Shown piece after piece: positions 44,320-52,886 of a stretch of 64,000 nt of DNA. Made by a program: the position numbers and the translations under genes. How positions within the stretch are numbered: the first letter of the stretch is position 1; the number at the start of each line of letters is the position of its first letter. The notes beneath the pieces are model-generated. The model saw nothing but the letters and a program-made list of their open reading frames with translations, made no database searches and had not been told where the DNA came from. Origin of the DNA: CAVXSP01 sp963724645 (lineage in GTDB: Bacteria > Acidobacteriota > Vicinamibacteria > Vicinamibacterales > SCN-69-37); assembly GCA_963724645.1 (NCBI GenBank), contig CAVRVJ010000006.1, forward strand, positions 496,001-560,000, in the 5' to 3' direction.

Positions 44320-46763
44320 ATGCACGGCCCGTCTAGGGTACTTCACGACTTTCGTTATGCCATTCGGCGGCTTCGCAACAGCCCGGGCTTCTCGGCTGTC
44401 GCGATTGCCACCATCGCGCTCGCGATCGGCGCGAATACGGCAATGTTCAGCTTCGTGAATGGCATGTTACTGCGTCCTTTGCCATATCCCGAGCCGGACC
44501 GCATCGTGCGCGTCCTCGAAAAGGTTCCCAGCGGCGGGCCCAATGGCATCTCCACCCTGAACTATCTCGACTGGACGAACCAGAATACCGTCTTCGAGTA
44601 CATGGCCGCGGAAGCTGGTTGGCGTGCAACGTTGACCGGTGGCGACGAGTCGGTCTTCATCCGAGCCGCACGCGTCTCGGCGCACTACTTCGATATCTTC
44701 GGAGCGAAACCAGCGCTGGGCCGCACGTTTCTTCCGGACGAAGACCAGCCCGGTAAAGACCACGTTGTGCTGCTGAGCCATGTGCTCTGGGAAAACCGCT
44801 TCCGTTCCGATCCCGCAGTGCTGGGACGGGACATCTTGTTGGACGGCGAGGCATACACCATCATCGGAGTCCTTCCGAAAGGCGGTCCCTTCGATCGTGC
44901 CGCGGCCCAGGTTTGAAACCGCTCGCCTTCCAGCCTTCAAACATGACGCGTGATTTTCGCTGGCTCGGCGCGAGCGCCAAGCTCAAGCCGGGCGTGACGC
45001 TCGAGCAAGCGCATGCCGGGATGGACGTCATCGCGCGGCGTCTTGCCAACGCCTATCCCGACTCGAACAAGGGCTGGGGCGTTGCCGTCGATCGTCTGGC
45101 CGACGTGCTGATCGGCCCGCAGTTGCACACCGCCGTCACGGTCCTGTTCGCCGCCACCGGGTTCGTGTTGCTGATCGGTTGCGCCAACCTTGCGAATCTC
45201 GCCCTTGCCCGCAGCATTTCACGCGAAGGCGAAATGGCGGTGCGCGTCGCGCTTGGCGCGAGCCGCTGGGTCTTGGTTCGACAGTTGCTGATCGAGAACG
45301 TCGTGATCTCCGTGTGCGGTGGCATCGTGGGAGTCGGCGTCGGTTACGCGATGATGAAATGGATCCAATCGTTGATTCCTCGTTACACGCTGCCTCCAGC
45401 CGTGGACATCAGAATGGACACGTTCGTACTGCTGTTCACGTTGATCGTGACCGTCGCGACAGGCCTGCTGTTCGGCGTCGCGCCAGCAGCGCAAACCACG
45501 AACCCGAGCCTGGTCAGCGCGCTGAAGGAAGGCGGACACGGCACGACGGCGGGCAACGCAGGTCGGCGCATGCGCGGCGTTCTTGTCGTCGCTGAAATCG
45601 CGCTCGCATTCGTGCTGTTGGTCGCTTCGGGACTACTGATGCGCAGTTTCTTCAAGCTGCTTGACGTCGATCCCGGATTCGATGCGACGAATGTCCTGAC
45701 GGCAGGTCTGCCGATTAACCAGGAACAGCACCCCGATCCTGTCGAACTGAACAGGTATCTGGCCTCGATCCGTGCCGCGGTGGAGGCCGTGCCGGGCGTG
45801 CGCAAGACGAGCATTGCCTCGGCGTTGCCGCTGGAGGGCTGGGGCTTCGGCACGCGCTACTCGATCGCCGATCGCGAGTTGACGGACCGGGTCAATCGCC
45901 GCCTGGCATTCTTCAAGATAGTCAGCCCGTCTTACTTTGACGCATTGGGCATCAAGCTCCGTGCGGGACGCGTGTTGAGCGACAACGACACGGTGGGCGC
46001 GCCGCGGGTCGCGCTCATCAACGAGACGCTGGCCAATCGGGAGTTTCCCGATGAGGCCCCGATAGGCCGCCGCATCCTCGTGCAGGAAATCGTACCGGGC
46101 AAGACTGAGCTCGGCCAGGAGATCGCCTGGGAAATCGTTGGCGTCATCGCGGGTGAGAAAATCACCGGGCTGGGCGATGAGATCAGCGCCGGTATGTACG
46201 TCTCGAACCAGCAGAGCCCGACCTACGGCATCAGCCTGATTGTGCGAGGCGACATGGCTCCGCAGTCTCTGCAGGGAGCCGTCCGATCGGCCGTTGCTCG
46301 CGTCAACAGGAACCAGGCGCTCAGCGACGTCCGCACGCTCGAACAGATCGTGGATCAATCCATGCAGGGCAACCGCGTCATGAGCATGCTCTTCGCGGTT
46401 TTTGCCTCCATCGCGCTGCTGCTCGCTGCCGTGGGTATCTACGGCGTGATTTCGTACACGACCGCGCAGCGAACGCACGAGATGGGCATTCGGGCGGCAC
46501 TTGGAGCCAGCGCCGGCAACTTGCGCAGGTTGGTATTCAAGGACGGCATGCGGCTGACGCTGATCGGGCTCGCTATCGGACTCGCCGGAACGTTTGCCGC
46601 GACCCGCGTCATGTCGTCGATGCTCTACGGCGTAGGCGCCCACGACCCGCTGACAATCGCTGTGGTCGCCGTCGTGCTGTCAGCGGTCGCCGGGCTGGCG
46701 TGTTTCCTGCCCGCCTCGCGAATTACGAAAGTTGATCCAATGGACGCGCTGCGGTATCAGTGA
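44320..46763 (+). pseudogene. ADOP-type MacB/FtsX permease, one frameshift
   Basis: About 815 residues: IRRLRNSPGFSAVAIATIALAIGANTAMF (TM1), a MacB periplasmic domain (YFDIFGAKPALGRTFLPDEDQP), then across a frameshift at 44905-44916 the second part: ASAKLKPGVTLEQAHAG, VAIFLLRQLLIE-like helices, MGIRAALGASAGNLRRLVFKDGMRL and ITKVDPMDALRYQ. Only one shift is needed, at GGTTTGAAACC. The start lacks the long helical ADOP prefix of the first permease and may be truncated. It probably drives an exporter or envelope-stress function together with an unlinked ATPase. Confidence 0.75.
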
Positions 46764-46798
46764 GACTCAGATGGCTCTAGGCACGAGCCTGAAAGGAG

Positions 46799-46828
46799 GG
46801 TTGGCCCCGACCGAAGACGGGGCCAACC
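46799..46828. terminator. Strong hairpin between convergent genes
   Basis: GGTTGGCCCCG, loop ACCGAAGA, CGGGGCCAACC: an 11-bp perfect stem. It lies between the ADOP permease (rightward, ends 46763) and the small secreted protein gene (leftward, ends 46857). No U-tract follows, so termination is likely bidirectional. Confidence 0.7.
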
Positions 46829-46856
46829 CGAGAGTCTTATCTACTACCTGCATCCG

Positions 46857-47168
46857 TCAGTTCGTTCCGCCCCTGCAGAGTCCCGGACCTCCAAAGAGCG
46901 TGCCTGGGGTGCCTTTCGGAAGCCCGTAAAACTTCCAGGAGTCCGCCGCGGTCTGCACCTGATTCACGAGCTGTCCCTCGGGGTCGGACAGGTCGTAGTC
47001 ATTCAGGCCGCTGAACGCGCAAGCCGAGTTCGCGTGCGTCGGAGCGGCGGTCTCGTTGGTATTGTTGCGAGTGCCTGGGGGCCCCTTCACCTCGCCCGCG
47101 AACGCCCCGCCGGCTCCGCCGGCTACGAGCGTGGCAATAGAAGCCGCAACAATAAGTCGTCGCCTCAT
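46857..47168 (-). CDS. Small secreted protein, actinobacterial-like
   Basis: 103 residues from ATG 47168 (an ATG at 47189 adds seven). Signal peptide ASIATLVAGGAGGAFAG, then a short domain (NNTNETAAPTHANSACAFSGLNDYD...) with two Cys (ACAFSG and GLCRGG) that could form a disulfide. Similar small Cys-rich secreted proteins are familiar from Actinobacteria, so transfer is possible. No function known. Confidence 0.6.
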   Translation of the reverse strand: MRRRLIVAASIATLVAGGAGGAFAGEVKGPPGTRNNTNETAAPTHANSACAFSGLNDYDLSDPEGQLVNQVQTAADSWKFYGLPKGTPGTLFGGPGLCRGGTN

Positions 47169-47356
47169 TTCTCTTCCGAAACGTCGCATTGGTCTCCTCC
47201 GCTCAGAAATGGTGAATCAGCGCCGCCCGGCTTGTGACGCCGCGTGCTGGCGCAGATGCGCAAGCAAATCGGGCGCCATGCATGTTATTTGCAGGGCAAT
47301 GGACCCACGACGATCCAAGCCGCCAGAAAACCCAGGGCAGCGAGACTATAGTCACA

Positions 47357-47749
47357 TTAGTCAACGCTCCGCCTCGCCGCCGACGGACCAAGCCCCTCGA
47401 CGAACGAAAACCACTTGAACTGATGTTCCATGTGGTGCGCCTTCACCAATTCGAGGAGCTGTGGTGTGGGCTCTCCGTACACCGTCATGAAGTGGTTGTC
47501 CGCATGGTCCGCGAACAGTTTGGTCCGGGCCTCGACGATGTTGCGGTTGTGCTCGATCAGGCCCTCGGGGCCCGTGTAGGCCTCCCTGACCTCGCATTCC
47601 GTGGCGTCGTCGCTGAGGAACCAGTCATATCGCAGCGTGTGCGTGTCCTTCTCCTTGGTGATCCGGATGCACTCGGCCGCCTGTTTCTTGAATCCTTCCA
47701 ACTGCCCTGGTCGAACCGTCATGTGTGCACTGACCTCGAACGTCGCCAT
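47357..47749 (-). CDS. Antibiotic biosynthesis monooxygenase-like protein
   Basis: 130 residues from ATG 47749. ABM-type ferredoxin-like fold: VSAHMTVRPGQLEGFKKQAAE, a TLRYDWFL strand and CEVREAYTGPEGLIEHN. C-terminal basic tail. Such dimers oxidise quinols or act as heme-degrading or scavenging enzymes. A frame to 47857 extends it into non-homologous sequence and is not used. It lies 77 bases from the NHLP-like gene on the same strand. Confidence 0.75.
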   Translation of the reverse strand: MATFEVSAHMTVRPGQLEGFKKQAAECIRITKEKDTHTLRYDWFLSDDATECEVREAYTGPEGLIEHNRNIVEARTKLFADHADNHFMTVYGEPTPQLLELVKAHHMEHQFKWFSFVEGLGPSAARRSVD

Positions 47750-47826
47750 AAACCCTCCCCTGCTCGCGATGAGAGACCCGGACGGAAACGAAACGGTTTT
47801 CGTGGCCTGCGGTCGACCTTCGCCGT

Positions 47827-48105
47827 TCAACGCAGGCCCTCTTTGTCGTCGACGCACCCGGCAAACGAGACCTTCTGCAGGCGCGGATCGATCTTCTCTG
47901 CCGCCTGAGCGCAGACGCCGGCGTCGGTGGCTCTCAACGCCGCAACCTCCAGAGCGGTCAGGTCGTAGCCGGATTCGATGAATCGTGTGAGGGCCATTGC
48001 CGGGTCGTCGAAGAACGCCATTCGGAATGCCTCGTCCGTCATCAGCCGGCCAATCACGATTTCCACGTTCCGCTGTGCCACCTCGTGCCGCCTTTCGAGG
48101 CCCAC
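47827..48105 (-). CDS. Os1348/NHLP-type small protein (candidate RiPP precursor relative)
   Basis: 92 residues. NVEIVIGRLMTDEAFRMAFFDDP...GYDLTALEVAAL matches the nitrile-hydratase-like leader-peptide (NHLP) Os1348-type fold, which guides modifying enzymes in ribosomal natural-product clusters. The final part has two Cys (GVCAQAAEKIDP, FAGCVDDKEG). No obvious modifying enzyme lies adjacent, other than the ABM-type protein. Could be an orphan regulator or a precursor. Confidence 0.6.
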   Translation of the reverse strand: MGLERRHEVAQRNVEIVIGRLMTDEAFRMAFFDDPAMALTRFIESGYDLTALEVAALRATDAGVCAQAAEKIDPRLQKVSFAGCVDDKEGLR

Positions 48106-48313
48106 TCAGATCGCAAAGGTCCGGCCAGCCGCGGCCGGCGCCCGAACGGCCAGGCGGAACCTGTGGTCACGCAGAGACTTGCGGCGTATTCCGGCGGGTC
48201 AACCGATGCCGATCGTGGGACGGAACTGGTGCGCCCCAATCGACACGTTGGCGATCGGCGAGCAGTCTGTCGATCGTTCGATCCGCCGGCAGCGGGTGCT
48301 GCCAGGCTGACGA

Positions 48314-50452
48314 TCACTCTGCCTGCAGCGTGTCCTTGTCGAGGCCGTACTTGCGTAAGCGAACGTAGAGCTGGGCGCGCGTGAGACCCAGTGCCTTGGC
48401 CGCCTCGGACTTGTTGAAGTGTGCCTTCTTCAACGCCTTTTCGATCATCGTGCGCTCGACGGATTTGAGATCAACGGGCGCATGCTCGGCCGGTGACATG
48501 ACCGACGAGGCGGAAGATGGCGCCGGAGGCGCGACGTCAACCGGGGTCGCTGCAGAACGGATCGCAAGATGTTCGGCGGCAATCAGCCCGCCGTCGCAGA
48601 GGATGGCGGCCCGCTCGAGAATATTGCGCAGCTCCCGAACGTTGCCGGGCCAGTGGTAATTCATGAGCGCCTGCCGCGCCTCGCGCGAGACCCCCGCCGG
48701 CGGCCGGCCTATCGACTGGCCGATCTCGTGAACGAAGGCCTCGGTCAAGGGCAGTACGTCCTCGCGCCGCTCGCGAAGCGGCGGCAGCTGAATCGCGAAC
48801 ACGTTGAGGCGGTAATAGAGATCCTCGCGGAACTGGCCGTGGCCGATGGCTTTCTGCAGGTCGCGATTGCTGGCGGCGACGATGCGCGCGTCCGTCTTGA
48901 GCACGCGGGTACCGCCGACGCGCAGGAACTCGCGCTCCTGCAGCACGCGCAGGAACTTGGCCTGCGCTGAGAGGCTCATCTCGCCGACCTCATCGAGGAA
49001 CAGCACGCCGCCCGAGGCCATCTCGAGCTGCCCGGGCTTACTCTGCGTGGCGCCGGTGAACGCCCCCCGCTCGTAGCCGAAGAGCTCCGCTTCCAGCAGT
49101 TGCTCGGGGAGCGCGGCGCAATTGAGACCCATGAACGGGCCGCGGCTCTGGGGAGACGCGCCATGAATGAACCGCGCGACGACCTCTTTCCCGGTGCCGG
49201 ACTCGCCAAGCAGCAGGACCGTCGCCTGGGTGCTCGCGACCTGCGTGGCCAGCGTGAGCGCCCGACGCCACGCCGGCGAATTGCCGACGATCCGGCGGGC
49301 TCCGGCGCGCGCGTTGAGCTCCTCGGTGAGCGACCGTACCCGGGCCTCGAGCAGCGACGCGCGTTCGGCCGCCTCGCTGGCCTGTTTCGACGCCTCGGCG
49401 CCGCGCTCCCGGGCGAGGCTCAGCGCGACGCGATCGCGGATGCGACGCGCAACGAGCAGGTCGGCCTCCTTGTAGGCAGCCGATGTGAACGAGAAGAAGG
49501 CGATGGAGGCGGCGAGCGCGCCGTCAAGGTGGATCATCAGGTGAATCGCCGACTTGTAGCCGCGCTTTGGCGCGTCGTACCGGCGCCAGATCGGATGAGC
49601 GGACATGTCGTCGCAGATTTCGTCGGTGAAGTGCGGCTGTTCGAGGATCTCGGGCGGGATCTCCCACACATCCGACACCTGGAAAGGATTGTCGCCGCTG
49701 CACGCATAGGTCCGGGCGTGCCGGCCGTCCGGCGTGGCGACCACCATCAACACCATGTCGTGCGGCAGCACTTTTCGTGCGATCGCGGAGAGCCGATCGA
49801 AGACAGCAGGCAGGGGCCCGGTGTCAACGAGATCAGCCAGTAGGCCGTCGAGCAGCTCGAGGGTGGCGGTCCTCGCCCGCAGCACCTCGGCGTGGCGCGC
49901 TATCTCGGCCAGGCGTTGATGCGACAGGGCGAGCGCGACGTGGTCGGCCACGCGACGCGCAACGGCCACATCCGCCTCGCGATAGCAGCCCGACGTCCGC
50001 GACAGGATCACGAGCACGGCTTCGACGCGTTGCCGAAGACGAACGGGCACTCTCAGCATGGCCCGGTAGCCGGCGGCGACGAGCTGCGGGGGCTGTGCCG
50101 GATCGGCCTGGAGATCGTCGATGATTTCGAACTCCCAGGGCTCGGCGAACAGCCAGCGGGCGTTGTCGGGCAGCGGATGCGGACCCGGCGGCTCCGGCGC
50201 TTTGGGGCCGGCGATGGCATATGGAACCACGTGCTCACGGTCTTCGGAGAGGACGATGACGGTAATAGCGTCGTGGCTCACCACCTGACCGGCGATCTCC
50301 GAGATGCGCGCAAACGCCTCACGCACATCGAGCACGTCGACGAGCGTGGTCAGCAGTTCGTCGACCGCGGCGACGCGGCGGAGACGCGCCAGTTCCGTAT
50401 CGAGCGAATCCTGACTGCCCACGTCGCGCAGAGTGTGGCACACTCTGCGCAT
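48314..50452 (-). CDS. GAF-GAF sigma-54-dependent activator (NorR-like layout)
   Basis: 712 residues. Two GAF domains (about 20-190 and 200-350), a linker coiled coil (about 350-385), an AAA+ core with GESGTGKE, ELFGYERGAFTGATQSKPGQ (canonical GAFTGA) and GVLFLDEVGEM, and a Fis-type HTH (NKSEAAKALGLTRAQLYVRLRK). GAF sensors bind small ligands or, in NorR, nitric oxide through iron. It is divergent from the heme-binding operon, which has a -24/-12 promoter and an inverted repeat in the gap, so it probably controls that operon. Confidence 0.9.
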   Translation of the reverse strand: MRRVCHTLRDVGSQDSLDTELARLRRVAAVDELLTTLVDVLDVREAFARISEIAGQVVSHDAITVIVLSEDREHVVPYAIAGPKAPEPPGPHPLPDNARWLFAEPWEFEIIDDLQADPAQPPQLVAAGYRAMLRVPVRLRQRVEAVLVILSRTSGCYREADVAVARRVADHVALALSHQRLAEIARHAEVLRARTATLELLDGLLADLVDTGPLPAVFDRLSAIARKVLPHDMVLMVVATPDGRHARTYACSGDNPFQVSDVWEIPPEILEQPHFTDEICDDMSAHPIWRRYDAPKRGYKSAIHLMIHLDGALAASIAFFSFTSAAYKEADLLVARRIRDRVALSLARERGAEASKQASEAAERASLLEARVRSLTEELNARAGARRIVGNSPAWRRALTLATQVASTQATVLLLGESGTGKEVVARFIHGASPQSRGPFMGLNCAALPEQLLEAELFGYERGAFTGATQSKPGQLEMASGGVLFLDEVGEMSLSAQAKFLRVLQEREFLRVGGTRVLKTDARIVAASNRDLQKAIGHGQFREDLYYRLNVFAIQLPPLRERREDVLPLTEAFVHEIGQSIGRPPAGVSREARQALMNYHWPGNVRELRNILERAAILCDGGLIAAEHLAIRSAATPVDVAPPAPSSASSVMSPAEHAPVDLKSVERTMIEKALKKAHFNKSEAAKALGLTRAQLYVRLRKYGLDKDTLQAE

Positions 50453-50469
50453 CCACAGACAACCTGACT

Positions 50470-50508
50470 ACGGATGCGCACGGTGGCGTGTCGGCTCAGC
50501 GCATCCGT
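50470..50508. promoter_or_regulatory. Inverted-repeat enhancer candidate (UAS)
   Basis: ACGGATGCGC (50470-50479) and GCGCATCCGT (50499-50508) are perfect inverted repeats, 19 bases apart. They lie about 75-110 bases upstream of the -24/-12 promoter, the usual distance for a sigma-54 activator site. Confidence 0.6.
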
Positions 50509-50580
50509 CTGCCGGCTGATCGCGCCTAACTGATTGATACGACTGCGCCAATCGACTGACACCGACGTCGTGATCGTTCC

Positions 50581-50595
50581 TGGCGTGCAAGTTGC
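50581..50595 (+). promoter_or_regulatory. Sigma-54 (-24/-12) promoter
   Basis: TGGC-GTGCAAG-TTGC has the consensus TGGC and TTGC elements with the exact seven-base spacing. Transcription would start near 50607, about 45 bases before the start of the heme-binding protein gene. Confidence 0.75.
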
Positions 50596-50652
50596 GTTGA
50601 TGCGGCACCGAGGACATCGGGACATGGCTTCCGCGATGCCCGAGGAGGACCC

Positions 50653-51126
50653 GTGAGCAGACGACTCAAGCAGGCCGCCGTTGTCTCCATCATCGTTTTC
50701 GCCGCCGCTCAACTCATCCGTCCCGACCGGACGAACCCAGCGGTGCATGTGGACCGCACTATTCAGGCGCACGTCGGACCGGCGAGTGCACTTGCCGCCG
50801 TCCTCGATCGTTCGTGCCGGGACTGTCACTCGAACAACACCGTGTGGCCGAAGGTCGCCGGAGTCGCGCCTCTTTCCTGGCTCATGGCGAGCGCCGTATC
50901 GGAAGGGCGAAAGATCGTCAACTTCTCGGAGTGGGCCGCCTACTCGTCAGAACAGCAACAGGCGCTGCTCGTCATGTCCTGCCGGGCCGTGTCCGAAGGC
51001 AAGATGCCCGGCGCTTACACGGCGGTGCGTCCCGACACGCGGCTCTCCGCCCAGGACATCGAGACGGTTTGCGCGGCCGCGCGCCAGACCCACACCACTG
51101 CTTCGCTCGCGGGAGGATCAAAATGA
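50653..51126 (+). CDS. Membrane-anchored heme-binding domain protein
   Basis: 157 residues with an N-terminal helix (VVSIIVFAAAQLI), then the Haem_bd pattern: C55-R-D-C58-H59-SNNTVWPK, VAPLSWLMASAVSEGRKIVNFSEW. This family binds c-type heme and is linked to respiratory or sensing functions. The start has AGGAGGACC ahead; the stop overlaps the next start (ATGA). It is the first gene after the sigma-54 promoter. Confidence 0.85.
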   Translation: MSRRLKQAAVVSIIVFAAAQLIRPDRTNPAVHVDRTIQAHVGPASALAAVLDRSCRDCHSNNTVWPKVAGVAPLSWLMASAVSEGRKIVNFSEWAAYSSEQQQALLVMSCRAVSEGKMPGAYTAVRPDTRLSAQDIETVCAAARQTHTTASLAGGSK

Positions 51127-51611
51127 CGACCTCGGCCACGGTGATAAGCCGGCGGCGGCGCGTCGCCTGGATCCTGATCGTGATCGCCGATGCGGGACTC
51201 CTCGCGTGGGGCGCGATGGCGGCGCTCGTACCCGACCTGCTCCCCGGGCCAGGCTCCTTGCCGATCATGGCTGCCGGGTACGAGGGATTCAGCAAGGGAT
51301 CGTGGCAAGACCTCGTGAGCACCACACCGAGGGCGGCTGAGTTCATGAGGGTGGTCTTCAGGGTGTACGGCGCGTACATCGTGGCGTTCGGCACGCTGGC
51401 CATCGCGATTGCCGTTACCGCGTTCCGCCGTGGCGAGCGCTGGTCCTGGTGGGCGCTACTCGTCGGCAACACGATCGCCTTCGTCTCGGCGATGGCGTAC
51501 GACCTGACCGTGGGCGCGATCGGGCCGCCCGAGATGTCGGAGTACCTCGGCCTCGCCATGGTCTGGGGTGCCCTTGCCGTCACGGCGCCGTTCCTTGCGG
51601 CCAGATGGTAA
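51123..51611 (+). CDS. Four-helix membrane protein of unknown function
   Basis: 162 residues with about four hydrophobic segments (WILIVIADAGLLAWGAM; VYGAYIVAFGTLAIAIAVTAF; WWALLVGNTIAFVSAMAY; LGLAMVWGALAVTAPF). Coupled by a four-base overlap to the heme-binding gene, so it is under the same sigma-54 control. No family recognised. Confidence 0.65.
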   Translation: MTTSATVISRRRRVAWILIVIADAGLLAWGAMAALVPDLLPGPGSLPIMAAGYEGFSKGSWQDLVSTTPRAAEFMRVVFRVYGAYIVAFGTLAIAIAVTAFRRGERWSWWALLVGNTIAFVSAMAYDLTVGAIGPPEMSEYLGLAMVWGALAVTAPFLAARW

Positions 51612-51616
51612 GGTCG

Positions 51617-52639
51617 CTACCAGGGCCAGCGCAGAAGCCTGCATGGATCCTGGTTTGTCAACCTCTCGGCCGGCGGCTTCGAATCGCAATCCCAAAAGGA
51701 GCCGACGACGTACGGCCGGTTGAGGTCGCCCTGTTCGAACGCGACGAGCACTTCGTCGTCAATAGCCGGACTGCGAAACATTCCGAAATCGGCGCGCCGG
51801 AGACGAAACACGCTCGAGTAGCCGCTGTATGCCTCGGGCCCGAACCGGTGCGTCACGCCGGCCACGTAGTACGGCGCATCGAATTCCTCGTCGAGGCCTT
51901 CCACTTCGACGAAGCTGCCAATGCCAATCTCTGGATCACCCGCGGTCAGCGCTTCTGCTGATATTCGCGTGGCGACGAGCTCCGAGAGCACACTCCATGC
52001 GAACGCGTTGGCTTCGTCCGCGGACGAGAAGCGACGGTCCGTGTCGATCATGAGGCGAGCACCGAACGGCGCGTCAGATCCGGCTCCGAGGAGAATGGTC
52101 GGCGCCACGGCGCGTCCGATGATTTGGCCGCCCGTTGACGAATCAACGCCGGTCACGACCACTTCCTGGACGCTCGACGCCGCCGACAGGCGGGGGAGAA
52201 ACGCGACGAGCTTCATGCCGGCGTCCGATCGAGTCGTGAGGATGACGGATTTCCCTGGAGGGCTCTCGCCGCGCGGCAGGGGACTCTCGGCGCGAATCAC
52301 CACGAATGGTTGCGACTCGTCGAACCCGCGCTCGAGGGACACCACGTGTCCGCTGAAGATCGGGATCGAACCGCCGTCCAACCTGAACGCCACGATATCG
52401 ACGTCGTCGCCTGGTGCGATCGCATCGGCGTAGCTGACGCCCCGTGAGCCCATCACCTGGATCCGCACCTGATCGACAACCCCGAGTTGTTGCTCAACGA
52501 TCACGCGCGGCTGCACATCGGGCGGCAGCGACGCGCCGCCAATTGACACGCGCATCGCGGTGCGCTCCTGCGCGCCCAAGCCGGAGGTCGTGAGCAACGC
52601 GACGCAAACCATCCACAGCACAGAGCGATGAGACATCAT
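51617..52639 (-). CDS. Secreted VgrG/gp27-like protein with shortened spike domain
   Basis: 340 residues. A signal peptide (VLWMVCVALLTTSGLGA) is followed by phage-hub-type beta domains: IVEQQLGVVDQVRIQVMG, the ELVATRISAEALTAGDPEIGIGSFVEVEGLDEEF segment and YYVAGVTHRFGPEAY. The final ~50 residues are an OB-fold fragment (SPAIDDEVLVAFEQGDLNRPYVVGSFWD) typical of gp5/VgrG, but the preceding OB strands are missing and no needle repeat follows. VgrG and related hubs assemble cytoplasmically in contractile injection systems; a Sec leader on one is odd. No other tail or T6SS gene is in the window. An exported adapted hub is the best description. Confidence 0.7.
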   Translation of the reverse strand: MMSHRSVLWMVCVALLTTSGLGAQERTAMRVSIGGASLPPDVQPRVIVEQQLGVVDQVRIQVMGSRGVSYADAIAPGDDVDIVAFRLDGGSIPIFSGHVVSLERGFDESQPFVVIRAESPLPRGESPPGKSVILTTRSDAGMKLVAFLPRLSAASSVQEVVVTGVDSSTGGQIIGRAVAPTILLGAGSDAPFGARLMIDTDRRFSSADEANAFAWSVLSELVATRISAEALTAGDPEIGIGSFVEVEGLDEEFDAPYYVAGVTHRFGPEAYSGYSSVFRLRRADFGMFRSPAIDDEVLVAFEQGDLNRPYVVGSFWDCDSKPPAERLTNQDPCRLLRWPW

Positions 52640-52886
52640 GGCTTCCTCGAGCGACTGTACTCCTTTCTCCGCTGATCGAGCCCATGGACTGGCGCGTCCC
52701 CCGGCGGTCAGCCTGGAATGAACAGGCCGCGAGGCGAACGCCTGGCGAAGAAGGCGACGTCTTCGATCGGGATCGATAAGATTCGGTCGATCAGGACGTC
52801 ATGGCGCCGACCTCATGGGACGCAACAGCGTATTGATTCGACGATGCGCGGGAAATAATCCAGGCCTTACGGAGGTTACCCAAGCC
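52640..52886. promoter_or_regulatory. Promoter region of the FAD monooxygenase gene
   Basis: About 245 bases between the divergent VgrG-like and monooxygenase genes. TTGATT (52833) followed about 16 bases later by AATAAT is a possible rightward promoter. GGAGG at 52871 serves the start at 52887. Nothing else recognisable. Confidence 0.4.

Noticed and set aside
51617..52639. Type VI secretion or phage tail cluster
   Set aside because: No sheath, tube, baseplate or other tail genes are in the neighbourhood, and the protein has a signal peptide.
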